64,000 bases of DNA from NCBI RefSeq assembly GCF_003755185.1, contig NZ_RKIC01000014.1, positions 62,001-126,000 of the forward strand. Direction: 5' to 3'. Under the pieces are notes generated by a model. That model ran no database searches. It was not told where the DNA came from and was given only the letters and a program-made list of their open reading frames with translations. Position numbers and translations under genes: made by a program. Source of the DNA: Frigoribacterium sp. PhB24. GTDB taxonomy: Bacteria > Actinomycetota > Actinomycetes > Actinomycetales > Microbacteriaceae. Shown here one piece after another: positions 24,811 to 34,100 of this stretch; position 1 is the stretch's first letter; the number at the start of each line of letters is the position of its first letter.

Positions 24811-27033
24811 TCAGGCGTCCACGAGCTCGCGATCCGGCGTGCGGGCCGGGCTCTCCGCGTCGTGAGCGTCGAGGGCGTGGCCCTCGATGTCGAGACGCGG
24901 GATGATGCGGTCCAACCAGGCCGGGAGCCACCACGCGGCCTTTCCGAGCAGAGAGAGCACTGCCGGCATGAGCACGAGTCGGACGATGAACACGTCGGCC
25001 AGCACTCCGACGACGAGGCCGAACGCGATGGAGGCGGCGATCGCCATGGTGCTCGACGCGAACCCGGCGAAGACCACGGTCATGATCGTGCCAGCCGCCA
25101 CGAGAACGGGGGCCGACTTGCTGAACCCGGCTACCACCGCCTCCTTCGGGGTCATGCCCTTCGAGTGCATCTCCTGGATGCGGGACACGAGGAACACCTG
25201 ATAGTCCATCGCGAGGCCGAACAGCACGCCGACCAGCAGGATGGGCAGCAGGCTGAGCATCGGGTCGCCCTGGGGGGCGGGGATGATGGCATCGAGCCAG
25301 CCCCACTGGAAGACCGCGACGCTGCCGCCGAAGGACGCCAGGAGCGACAGGAGGTAGCCCAGGGTGGCGACGATCGGGATCAGCAACGAGCGGAACATGA
25401 CGGTCAGCAGGACGAGCGAGAGCACCGCGATCACGATGACGTACTTGATCAAGGCCTGGTTGAGGGCGGCCGACTCGTCGATGTAGATGGCTGCCTCACC
25501 GGTCACCTCGAGGGTGACGCCGCTCACGGAGGTGTCGTCGCGGATCGCCGAGACGAGGTCGATGGTGTCGTCGTCGATCGGGCTGCCCGTCGGGATGACC
25601 GTGTACATCACGGCGTCGCCGCTGTCGGCGATCTGACCAGGGGTGACTGACTGGACCCCGTCGAGGCTGCTCAGTTCTGCGGCCGTGGCTGCGGCGTCCT
25701 GGGCGATGTCCGTGCCCTCGGCGAGGACGATCAGGGGGCTCTGGACGCCACCGAACTCGTCGAGGACCAGGTTGTACGCGGCACGTTCGGTGGACTCTGG
25801 ATCGGTGCCGCCGGGCACGTTGTACGCCGTCTTCATGCTCAGCGTGGGCAGGGCGACGACGACGAGGACGACGACGCCGGCGACCACGGCCAGGACCGGG
25901 TGCGTCACGACCGTGCGGGCCCAGCCGGCGAGGAAACCACGGCGGGCGGGCTCGTCCGCGAGTCGTGCAGTCTCACGGAGGTGGCGCTCGCGTCGAGGGA
26001 GGGCACGGCGTCCGAGGGTGCGCATGAGCACGGGCAGGAGGGTCAGGGCGATCAGGACGGAGATCGCGACGGCGACCGCTGCGGCGACTCCCATCTCGGT
26101 GATCGCCCGCATGTTCACCACGACGAGCCCGACCAGGGCGACGATCACGGTGAGCCCGGCGAAGACGACCGCGGTACCAGCCGTGCCGACGGAGCGAGCA
26201 ACGGCGTCCTCGACGTTGCGTCCGTCGCGCAGTTCGGAGCGGAACCGGCTGAGGATGAACAGGCTGTAGTCGATGCCGACGGCGAGGCCGAGCATGGCAG
26301 CGAGGATGAGGGTGTTGTCGCCCATGGGGAAGAACGCGCCGTAGGTGAGGATGCCGACCGTGCCGAGACCGACACCGAAGGCCGCGACGAGCAGGTTGGC
26401 GCCGGCTGCCAAGAGCGACCCGAACGTGAGCACGAGCACGAGCAGGGCGGCGATCACGCCGACGGCCTCGCCGATGCCTGCTTCGGGAGCCTGGGTCTCG
26501 AGGAGGTTGCCGCCGAGTTCGACGCGTACGTCGCCGGTGGCCGACTCCTGCAGGTCGAGCGCGGCGGCGTAGTCGGCCTCCTTGTCGGCGGTGTCGCCGA
26601 GGCCCCCATAGGACAGGGTCGCGACGGCGACGGAACCGTCGGAGGAGATGTACGGCGCAGCGGGGTCCAGGGGGTTCGTGACCGCAGCGACACCGGGCAG
26701 CTTCGCGGCGTCGGAGAGGGTGTCGGTGACGACGGCCGAGGTGGCAGGGTCGGCGACGGAACTGCCGGCGGGTGCCTCGAACACCAGCTGCAGCGAGTCC
26801 GCCGCAGGGTCCTGCGCGCCACCCATGGAGGGGAACTCGGTCGCGAGCCGGTCGAGGGTCTCCGAGGCCGCGGTCGACGATGATGCTGTCTGTGCCGCTG
26901 CCTCCGGCTTGTCGCGAGTCGAACCGATGGCGAACGCTCCGATCAGAGCGGCGAACAAGACCAGCCAGATGCCGGTGACGATGAACCGGTGCCGGGCGCT
27001 GAAGCGCCCGATCCGGGAGAGGAACAGGGACAT
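24811..27033 (-). CDS. MMPL/RND-type membrane transporter
   Basis: This 740-aa protein has the classic MMPL layout: one N-terminal helix, a large external loop (about residues 45-180), five helices, a second external loop and five more helices. Marks include GIDYSLFILSRFRSELRDGR in the first half and GLAMDYQVFLVSRIQEMHSKG in the second, the paired GxxxDY motifs linked to proton coupling. Members export lipids or antibiotics. The ATG at 27033 is preceded by AAGGAGT. It is the first gene of an operon with the kinase and regulator. The palindrome at 27146-27161 upstream is the likely control site. The substrate is unknown. Confidence 0.9.
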   Translation of the reverse strand: MSLFLSRIGRFSARHRFIVTGIWLVLFAALIGAFAIGSTRDKPEAAAQTASSSTAASETLDRLATEFPSMGGAQDPAADSLQLVFEAPAGSSVADPATSAVVTDTLSDAAKLPGVAAVTNPLDPAAPYISSDGSVAVATLSYGGLGDTADKEADYAAALDLQESATGDVRVELGGNLLETQAPEAGIGEAVGVIAALLVLVLTFGSLLAAGANLLVAAFGVGLGTVGILTYGAFFPMGDNTLILAAMLGLAVGIDYSLFILSRFRSELRDGRNVEDAVARSVGTAGTAVVFAGLTVIVALVGLVVVNMRAITEMGVAAAVAVAISVLIALTLLPVLMRTLGRRALPRRERHLRETARLADEPARRGFLAGWARTVVTHPVLAVVAGVVVLVVVALPTLSMKTAYNVPGGTDPESTERAAYNLVLDEFGGVQSPLIVLAEGTDIAQDAAATAAELSSLDGVQSVTPGQIADSGDAVMYTVIPTGSPIDDDTIDLVSAIRDDTSVSGVTLEVTGEAAIYIDESAALNQALIKYVIVIAVLSLVLLTVMFRSLLIPIVATLGYLLSLLASFGGSVAVFQWGWLDAIIPAPQGDPMLSLLPILLVGVLFGLAMDYQVFLVSRIQEMHSKGMTPKEAVVAGFSKSAPVLVAAGTIMTVVFAGFASSTMAIAASIAFGLVVGVLADVFIVRLVLMPAVLSLLGKAAWWLPAWLDRIIPRLDIEGHALDAHDAESPARTPDRELVDA

Positions 27034-27145
27034 GCGGACTCCTTGAGAGCGAGAGAGGTGGGGGGCCAGGGTCTGCTCACCCCGGGATGACCCCATCGTT
27101 TCTCGATCCGATGACCCGGCCGTCGTCTGTCGGGATCGACCCGTG

Positions 27146-27161
27146 TACTCCAGATGGAGTA
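27146..27161. promoter_or_regulatory. Candidate response-regulator site before the exporter
   Basis: TACTCCAGATGGAGTA has arms TACTCC and GGAGTA around four bases. The same arms and spacing occur at 28398-28415. It sits about 115 bases before the MMPL start, the usual place for a LuxR-type regulator to bind. Confidence 0.55.
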
Positions 27162-27210
27162 GGTCCTGGCGCTGGCGGATGGAGCCGTCCCGCCCCTCGA
27201 AACATCAAGA

Positions 27211-27233
27211 GCCCCCACCGGCGCGGTGGAGGC
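27211..27233 (-). terminator. Minus-strand hairpin terminator after the receiver gene
   Basis: On the minus strand, GCCTCCACCG pairs with CGGTGGGGGC across CGC and is followed by the moderately T-rich TCTTGATGTTT. It would stop transcripts from the receiver gene before the exporter promoter. Confidence 0.55.
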
Positions 27234-27501
27234 TCGTGGTGTCGGGCCATCGCCCGTGCTCGAAGCGGAGAGCGGCCGTCACTCGGCAAGGAGCTGGATC
27301 ATGTCGATCGGCTCGGTCGGCGTTTCCCCGGTGGCGTCCACATGCGGTGCAGGCCTGCCGTCGGTACCTGGAGAATGACTGACGGGGGCCATCAGATCGC
27401 CGCGACCAGAACGAGCTCTGGTCCCTCGATGCGCACGGACCATTGGTCTGCTCCCACCCCGTCGCGGCAGCTCGAGGCAAGCCCCCACAGCGACCTGGGC
27501 G

Positions 27502-28017
27502 TCACGAAGTCCCCTCCCTCTTCCGCCAGCCTGTTGACGAGTCTTTGCCGATCGTCGAGGCACCTGCCCTGCCCTGACTCCGGAACAGGCCGCGAAGCTT
27601 GTCGACGACGCCCTCGAGCGCAAATGGTTTGGTGATGTAGTCGTCAGCACCGGCCCCGAATGCATCGAGACGATCGTCGAGGTCGGACCGACCAGTGAGG
27701 AACACCACGGGGGTTTCAAGCCCCTGTCGACGCATCTCGAGGACGACCTCGACGCCACTCCCGTCCGGCAGCATCATGTCGAGCACGACAGCGTCAGGAC
27801 GCTGCTCCTCGAGCATCGCGATGGCCGACTCTACGGACGCAGCCGACTCGACCGACCAGCCCTCGAGCTGCAGCGCGATCTCCAGCAGGCGCGTGATCGG
27901 TTCTTCTTCATCGACGACGAGGATGCGCAGAGCACGCGTGCCCCACCCAGACTCACGAAGTCGGTCTCCGCTGGGAACCGACACACGTGCCATCAGATCA
28001 CCGTGTTCGGCGATCAT
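27502..28017 (-). CDS. Response regulator receiver-domain protein (no output domain)
   Basis: This 171-aa protein is an OmpR-type receiver: ILVVDEEEPITRLLEIAL, phosphoacceptor Asp in AVVLDMMLPDGSG, switch Thr in VVFLTGRSDL and Lys in DDYITKPFALEGVVDKLRGL. After the receiver only about 25 low-complexity residues remain. The winged-helix output domain expected in this family is absent, so it is a stand-alone receiver or a truncated regulator. The ATG at 28017 lies two bases after the stop of the small membrane protein; ATG 27993 is an alternative start. The pair probably responds to the same signal as the neighbouring exporter system, because both operons carry the same palindrome. Confidence 0.75.
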   Translation of the reverse strand: MIAEHGDLMARVSVPSGDRLRESGWGTRALRILVVDEEEPITRLLEIALQLEGWSVESAASVESAIAMLEEQRPDAVVLDMMLPDGSGVEVVLEMRRQGLETPVVFLTGRSDLDDRLDAFGAGADDYITKPFALEGVVDKLRGLFRSQGRAGASTIGKDSSTGWRKREGTS

Positions 28018-28019
28018 CG

Positions 28020-28307
28020 TCAGGAAGCCGTTCGCTCGCCGGACGCAGTCGAGTGCACCTGGCTGGGCTGATTCGTCATGGCGGCAACGAGAGCGAGCAC
28101 CGCCAGGCCGATCGCGTAGACCACGTGACCGACGACGAGCGAGAGGACCCAGACGACGATCAGGGCCCAGCGTGCCGGGGTCAGCGCAGTCCGCATGATG
28201 CGCCAGCGGTCGCGGCGGGCTCGGCGAGGGGTGGTCGTGATCTGCTGAGCCGCGGTGCGGGCTGCGACGGGGGCGAAGTAGGCGGACGTGTGGCTGATGG
28301 TGGTCAT
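28020..28307 (-). CDS. Small membrane protein of unknown function
   Basis: This is a 95-aa protein with a basic N-terminal half (TTTPRRARRDRWRIMRTALTP) and one long or two short membrane segments (ARWALIVVWVLSLVVGHVVY, AIGLAVLALVAAM). I do not recognise its family. The ATG at 28307 has GAGGAGA eight bases upstream, a strong ribosome site. It is the first gene of an operon with the receiver protein. The palindrome at 28396-28417 lies about 90 bases upstream. Confidence 0.75.
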   Translation of the reverse strand: MTTISHTSAYFAPVAARTAAQQITTTPRRARRDRWRIMRTALTPARWALIVVWVLSLVVGHVVYAIGLAVLALVAAMTNQPSQVHSTASGERTAS

Positions 28308-28395
28308 CGATGTCTCCTCGAGTGGCTGCGGCTTCTGGTTCGTCCAAGGTTCGCGGACTTGGCTCGCCTCCGCGTCGTGCCATGAGACCAGGAAC

Positions 28396-28417
28396 ACGTA
28401 CTCCGTTCGGAGTACGT
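28396..28417. promoter_or_regulatory. Palindrome before the small membrane protein/receiver operon
   Basis: ACGTACTCCG and its exact complement CGGAGTACGT flank two bases. The core TACTCC-N4-GGAGTA is identical to the arms of the site at 27146-27161. The shared site ties this operon to the exporter-kinase-regulator operon. Confidence 0.6.
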
Positions 28418-28853
28418 CTCGAGCTCGGTGTCGGACGCCTCGGGCACGGGATCCCTCGCCCTGCGGCAGCGACGACGCTCGGCCCTCGTCGAGCGTCGGC
28501 TTCTACAGCGATACGGGGGTTGTCCCTGCGGCTGGCGTGTCGTCAGCCGTGCCGGTCGTCGGGACGAGGGCGAGTGACGTTTCACCGCATGCCTCGGATA
28601 GCCACCGTCCTCGGCACAGGACCTGAGAAAGAGCGCCTCAAGTCGACCGCTGCCATCCCCTGCAGGCCCAGAAGCACAAGCGCCGGCAGTGCTTCACGAG
28701 CCTGGATTCGGCGGTCGCCGAGGGAGAACTGAGATCCGTGCAGCCCGGTGGGACGGACCCACGTCTCCGAGTTCAGGGCCCTGAAGGCCATGGGACGTTT
28801 CTGGAGTTCAGCGTCGAACGTCGATGAGCACTTGGTGTCAAGCCAATCGGGAG
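28418..28853. other. Intergenic region without a convincing gene
   Basis: These 436 bases have no frame with a good start. A 69-codon minus-strand frame (28582-28791) lacks a ribosome site and family signs. The sequence probably includes the promoter of the membrane-protein operon on the left and of the hypothetical gene on the right. Confidence 0.4.
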
Positions 28854-29363
28854 ATGACTAGCCGCGCATGGATGGAGATGCACCTCACCTTTCAATCGAA
28901 TCTCCGCGACCTCGAGCTTGTGGCTGTCGGCGAGGCGGCGGAGACTGAGGTCGAATGGCGGTTCCCGGCCTCAGACGGCGTCACGCGATGGCCAGGCGTG
29001 CGTCGACTCGTCGACCTTGTCGGTTCGGCGCGAGCCGGATTCCTCCTCGTGGAGCCCGCCGTAAAGCCCGGCGACACGTACCGCTGGGCGCAATGCACCG
29101 GGGGCAGCCGCACGCCGCTCCTCGTCGAGGTCGGCTTCGACAGCGGTGTGGGGATCGTCGCCCCGGCTGGCGCACGGACCGCCGAACCGGTTGTCGTTAC
29201 GCGTGCGGGTGACGTCTGGCCGCACGCTTCGGTTGCCGACCCGAACGTGCTGTTGGACCCTGCGACGTGCGTAGACGTGTTCTTCTCGTGGCTCACCTGG
29301 GGACGCCTACCCGCGGGCTTCGTGATGCGGCCAGTGGACGGTTACAAGCTGCCCGCTCCCTGA
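28854..29363 (+). CDS. Hypothetical protein
   Basis: I do not recognise this 169-aa protein. It looks soluble and rich in beta strands (LELVAVGEAAETEVEWRF, TPLLVEVGFDSGVGIVAP), with one aromatic stretch near the C-terminus (CVDVFFSWLTWGRLPAGFVM). The start is uncertain: ATG 28854 has a GGGAG just before it, while ATG 28824 and later in-frame ATGs are possible. It stands alone just left of the island genes and could be the last chromosomal gene or the first cargo gene. Its composition is like that of small immunity or accessory proteins, but nothing ties it to a function. Confidence 0.5.
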   Translation: MTSRAWMEMHLTFQSNLRDLELVAVGEAAETEVEWRFPASDGVTRWPGVRRLVDLVGSARAGFLLVEPAVKPGDTYRWAQCTGGSRTPLLVEVGFDSGVGIVAPAGARTAEPVVVTRAGDVWPHASVADPNVLLDPATCVDVFFSWLTWGRLPAGFVMRPVDGYKLPAP

Positions 29364-29629
29364 TGCCGCGCACAGAGGCGAGGCCTGAGGGGAGCAGTAG
29401 GGCTGGCGAAGTCGCCGTGGCACGTCGTGGGCCTTTCTCACGTCCCCGAGGTGGTCAGCAGAGCATGACCCTACCCGCGAGAATCCGGCTGCCGATCGAG
29501 CACGCAGCGTGCGGTCGACGTATGAGTTTCAGCCGGGTCCCGGGGCAGTTCGCGCATGGGTGACCCCCAGGCCGGTTCTCTGCCACCTGCTGGCTTGCAG
29601 ATGGCGCTGAACCGGCCTGCCTCACCGAT

Positions 29630-29845
29630 CTACAGGATCTTCGGCGTCTGGCGCGCGCGCCGTCGAGCGACCGTGCGCTCGATCGCGCGGCCCCTGTTCA
29701 TGGTGTCGGTGTGGTCTGCGAACTGCTCGGGGGTGAGCTCGTCGGTACCGGTCACCTCGACCACGATCGCCCAGCGGTACCTCTCGTAGTCGTCCATCTC
29801 GTTCGGGGTCATGAGGGACGACGGGTCGATGCGGTTGCGGGACAT
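29630..29845 (-). CDS. Small hypothetical protein of the island
   Basis: This 71-aa charged protein (MTPNEMDDYERYRWAIVVEV, then LTPEQFADHTDTMNRGRAIE and a basic RRRARQ tail) has a strong site, AAGGAGA, upstream of ATG 29845. It looks soluble and mostly helical, with an acidic front and a basic end, which would suit a DNA- or protein-binding accessory factor. It is read in the same direction as the sigma factor and primase genes and is probably the last gene of that module. No family is recognised. Confidence 0.65.
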   Translation of the reverse strand: MSRNRIDPSSLMTPNEMDDYERYRWAIVVEVTGTDELTPEQFADHTDTMNRGRAIERTVARRRARQTPKIL

Positions 29846-29973
29846 GTGGTTCTCCTTGGTGTTGTTGGTGTGGTGCGTTGCGACGGATGAGGTGCTTGGA
29901 ACTGGTCGGGATGCGGCTGCAGGTGCGGCCATGGACTTGCCAGGTGGGCCGCATGAGCGGGTACTCATGGTGG

Positions 29974-30192
29974 TCATTCGCCGATGAGCTCGGCGAAGCG
30001 GCAGGTCTCGTAGTCGTGGTCGGTGTGCCTGTAGCTCCGGGCGGTGACGATGGTGACGGCTGCTGCTCGGACCTCGTCGCCTTCGGCGCCTCCCAGCTGC
30101 GGGCGGAGGCCAGCGGCGCGGAGCTCGTCGTCGTACTCGACGGTGGCGAGGATGACGTCGCAGTAGATGCAGGTCTTGCGGTGGGTGTTCAT
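29974..30192 (-). CDS. Small putative zinc-binding protein
   Basis: This 72-aa protein begins MNTHRKTCIYCDVILATVEY and ends RSYRHTDHDYETCRFAELIGE. The CxxC near the start together with the later His and Cys residues could bind zinc. The ATG at 30192 follows AAGGAA. It lies in line with the sigma factor gene at 30288, read in the same direction about 95 bases downstream of it. Short zinc-ribbon proteins of this kind are common in phages and satellites. Its function is unknown. Confidence 0.65.
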   Translation of the reverse strand: MNTHRKTCIYCDVILATVEYDDELRAAGLRPQLGGAEGDEVRAAAVTIVTARSYRHTDHDYETCRFAELIGE

Positions 30193-30287
30193 GGTTGTTC
30201 CTTCTTGTTTGCACGGGCGTGCGCCGGGATAAGTGGATGGCCGTTGGTGGCCCCTGGAGTGGATGTGGGGCAGAGAGCGCAGTTTGT

Positions 30288-30974
30288 TTAGGCCGCGGTC
30301 CTGAGGTCCCGCAGCGAGTTGCGCAGGGTCTCGTGAGCTGCGCGTCGCAGCTGAGACACTCGGGCGGAACTGACTCGTAGTTCCGCTGCCGTGTCTTTGC
30401 CGGCGACGTCCGCGAGGCCCTGGAGGACGATGTGGCGTTGCGGGGCCGGCAGCTGGTTGATGGCCCGGTGCACATCGAGGGCGACCTCTGCCCGGGCCAT
30501 GCCCCGGTCACGAGATGCTGGCTCTCGTTCCCAGCCGAGGACGTCGAGGGACAACGCCTCCCGCCACGGCTGCATCGCAGTCCTGGCTTCGCTCTTGCCC
30601 CCTCTTCCCTTGAAGACATGCTCGGGAATGGAGACCTGCGAGACGAAGAGGCGGACCTCATGCATCATCTCGGCCCGCACGTACGAGGCCGCGTAGGCCG
30701 GGAACTGGGGTGCCTCTGACGCTTCCGAGGACGCGTCCGGGGCGAAGGCTGTCGCCGCCTTGGCGGCGCCGAGCCAACCGCTGGCAACGAGGTCGTCCCA
30801 CTCGACGGTCGGATGCGTCCTCGAGACGGTGGCCGCCTGTGCGAGGACGAGAGGGCCGACCGCGTTGGCCAGCTCGAAGGTCGCCTGCTTCGAACCAGCG
30901 GCGATACGGCGCGCGAGGTCGAGTTCGCGCTGGCGCGTGAGCGCCCGGGTGGTGCGGAGGAAAGTGATGGCCAC
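30288..30974 (-). CDS. Sigma-70 family RNA polymerase sigma factor on the island
   Basis: This 228-aa protein has sigma region 2 (DDLVASGWLGAAKAATAF, then FPAYAASYVRAEMMHEVRLF) and region 4 with a helix-turn-helix (RHIVLQGLADVAGKDTAAEL, RVSSARVSQLRRAAHETL). Region 3 is short. It would direct RNA polymerase to a particular promoter set. I chose the GTG at 30974 because AGGA lies seven bases upstream; a longer frame to 31055 exists. It follows the primase-helicase in the same direction, about 225 bases downstream. A sigma factor on a primase/integrase island suggests that the element controls its own genes, or a helper's, through promoter choice; this is inferred. It is not an anti-sigma-linked ECF pair, since no partner is seen. 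Confidence 0.8.
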   Translation of the reverse strand: MAITFLRTTRALTRQRELDLARRIAAGSKQATFELANAVGPLVLAQAATVSRTHPTVEWDDLVASGWLGAAKAATAFAPDASSEASEAPQFPAYAASYVRAEMMHEVRLFVSQVSIPEHVFKGRGGKSEARTAMQPWREALSLDVLGWEREPASRDRGMARAEVALDVHRAINQLPAPQRHIVLQGLADVAGKDTAAELRVSSARVSQLRRAAHETLRNSLRDLRTAA

Positions 30975-31199
30975 GGTGTGTCCTGAGGTGAGTAAGCGTT
31001 TGCTCAACCGGCCGGACGATGCGCCGGATGGCGGTCGCTTGAGTGGCAGGTTCACAACAGAGACATGAGGCGAAAAAGGCGGTTCCCGGAGGAGGTCGGG
31101 AACGGGGCTGACCCCAGTTCAGGTGACAGGTCATGAGGTGTTCCTTTCGTCGGTAGGACGCGGGTGCTCCTACCGATTGGGCATGCGGCAGGTTGGGTG

Positions 31200-34100
31200 T
31201 CAGAGGTCGAAGGCGCTGGCGGGCAGGACGTAGCCGCGGGGTCGGGTCTCGCCCGCGATGGCGCGGGGGGCCTTGCCTCCCGGGGTCGTGCCGTCCTTGA
31301 CGAGGCTGAGGAAGCCTGCGTTGAGCTGCCCCATCGGGAGGCCTTCCAGGGCGAGGTTTCGCCGCTTGAGGTCTGTGACGGCCTGGTTGCGGAGGACGAC
31401 GTACTGGCGGTCCTCGGAGAGCACGCCGACTTCGAAGCGGGTGGGCTCGTAGACGCCGGCGGTCGCGGTGCGGGCCGTCCACTGCCATCCGAGGCGCGTC
31501 GCTTCCTCGCCGGTGGGCATGCTGCCGTCGTGCAGGGCGATGTGACCGGTCTTCGAGGCGATGGTGTCGCGGGCGGCGTTGACGATGGCCTGCGCGGGGT
31601 TCGCTTCCAGCACGAGGGCTGCGTTCGCCCCGGCGAGGTCGTCGAGCGCCTTGACGACGTCCTCCTGGGTGGGGATGAGGTCAGCGAAGCCGGCGGTCTC
31701 CGCGAAGAGGCGGAGCATCGCCCAGCCGGCACCGATCACGGAGGCGTTGCTCGCGGAGCGGCCCGCCCTGGGTGCGTTCTCTGTTCGGAGACGCTCGTTG
31801 CTGGTCCGGAACTGCCGGAGGGTGCCGGCGTCGTCGAGGCGGCTGGCGAGGAAGCGGATGTAGGCGCCGTAGATCGCCTGTGCAGCAGCCGGGTGCGCCT
31901 CGCGGAAGGTGTCGAAGGGGGATGCGTCTCGGGGCGTCATCGCGACGGCGCCCGGAGGGAGATCGATGGCCAGGATGCGGGAGAGGACACCGACTCCCCC
32001 GCCGGGGAGGGCTTCCCCGGAGATGATGGCGCAGGTCTCGGCTTCGGAGGCGGTCTTGAGTCCGCCGTCGACGGTGGATTTGGCCCCGGAGCCGGCACCT
32101 CCGTAGCTGGCCTGGACGACGTTCGCGACGGCGAGGTTGACGACGTCGGCCTTCCGGCGGTCCTGGGGGACCCTGAAATCGTCGTGAATGCTGACAGCGT
32201 GCCGAGCCCACTTGGCGGTGATCGAGGCCCCGAGCGCAGTAGCGCTCGGCAGGGAAGAACCCGTCCACGAGGAGAGGTAGGCGTTGCCCGTAAGGAACGC
32301 CTGGAAGGCGCGGAGCAGCTGCGTCTTGCCCGCGTCCGGCGGGCTGACCAGGAACACGCTGGTCCGCTCCGAGAGCGCCAGCGGGGCAGCGAAGGCAAGG
32401 CCCAGCATCGCGAACGCTGCGTGGCTCGTGGGCGTGATGGCGAGGAACGCCGGGATCACCGACGCCGCCGTCCGGATGGCCGCGGCGTCCGAGGGGAGGT
32501 CGGGGAAGCCGTAGGCGAGCTGCGCTTCGAGGAGGGAGTCCTCTTCGCTTCGGGGTGGGCTGCCGACGGTGAAGCCCGGGACGGTTCCCTGGGCGTCGAC
32601 CGATCCGGCAGGCGCGAGGTAGGTCCATCCCCCGCCGTCGGGCTTCAGCCAGCCGAGAGTGCCGTAGGCCTCGACGACGTCGGTGCCACCGTCGGTGCCG
32701 AGCTCACGCAGGGCGTTGCCGACTTGCTCGCGGGCGACGGTGCTGATGGGGAGGCTCACGCCGACGTCGAGGCGGTCGACGACTGTCTTCGCGGAGTGCG
32801 CTTCCGCAGTGGTGAAGCCCGCCTGGGTGCGCACCCGTCCGTCGGACCTCGCGAGGGTGACGGTGACCTTGGCCTCGGCGGCGATGACCTTCCGGCCCTG
32901 TGTGTCGACGGTGAGCTGCTCGGTCTTGCGGCTCTTGAACGCGACCCAGCTGCTGATGCGCTCGAGGCGTTCCCCGTGCGTCAGGTCGGGCAGTTGGAAG
33001 CGGACGGTCTTGTAGATGCCGTGCCGGGTCTCCCCTGAGGCGGTGTCGTCCCAGACGTAGGCGCGTAGTCCGTCCTCGAGTTCGAACCGGGCGGGTACAC
33101 GGTCGGCCACGGCACGAGCGATGGTCAGAGGCGCCTCCGCCGCGGCCGGGGTCGACGTGGAGGTCGGGCCGAGGAGGTCCAGCAGCGCAGCCTCGTCGGC
33201 GGCTTCGGCAGCGTCGTCAGCCCACGCCCCCACGGGTGCCAGAACAACGGCCTGCGGCCCGGTGACGGTCGCCACGGGCGTCACTGGCGCTGGCGCCAGC
33301 GAGACTGTCTGCGGCGCTGGCGTGATGCCGAACGCGCGGAGCACGTCAGGGGCGAGCACGGCGGGCAGGCTGGTGAAGAACGGCAGCGGCCAGGTCCCGC
33401 CGCGTTCGCCGTCCGCGACCAGGCGAGCAGCCCTCCGGTACCCCGTGGGGCCGCCGAGGGCGTGGGCGAGGAGGTCGAAGGACGACCAGGAGTGATTCTG
33501 CCCATTGAGCCCGAAGACGCTCTGGATCGCGGTGTCGAAGATGGTCAGCCGCTCCGGCTCACCGTTCCTGGCCCGGTAGATGCGGGCTGAGTCCAGCGGC
33601 CCGAGATCCCCGTCGGGGCCGGGGAACGTCAGTCCGTTCTGGGGGCGCTCGTCGGCACCGAAGACCGCTTCGGCGAAGACGCTCACTGGCACGGTCAGCG
33701 CGAAGCGGTCACCGACACGCTCGGACGTCCCGGGAGTCGAACCGGCCGCCGCGGGCAGCGGCTCAGTGCCCCGGGTCTTCGTCCGTCGGGGTTTCAGCGG
33801 TGACGCCTCTGGATAGCGGGTCAGAAGCTCGGTCGTGGAGTAGCGGGGGCCGTCCGCGAACTCGAGCCGGGTGCGCCGGCCCTGGTTCGCGTTCCAGGTC
33901 CCGGCGGGGCGCAGGATGCGGGCGGCATCGGCCAGGACTCCCGCGTCGATGTTGAGGACGTCCTCGCCTGCGAGCTGCATCCAGAACTTCTTGTGGGCCT
34001 CGAGCAGGGCGGCGCCGTCGGGGGTGTGCGGGTCGAGGAGGTCGTCGAGGACGAAGTAAAGGTGGACGCCGCCTCCGGTGAAGACCTTGACGGTTGCCGG

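Larger units (their letters stand above)
27034..27501. other. Intergenic region between exporter operon and receiver gene
   Basis: These 468 bases hold the exporter upstream region with the palindrome at 27146-27161 and a minus-strand terminator hairpin at 27211-27233. The part from 27501 down to about 27400 also contains a plausible out-of-frame coding stretch on the minus strand (FVTPRSLWGLASSCRDGVGA, then DQWSVRIEGPELVLVAAI and a stop). It may be the remnant of a larger protein. No intact gene is visible. Confidence 0.5.

Noticed and set aside
30658-31134. A frame with AAAGGAA and an ATG at 31134 between primase and sigma genes (minus strand)
   Set aside because: It continues out of frame through the sigma factor gene and is Arg/Pro-rich. 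At most the first 25 codons could be a leader peptide.
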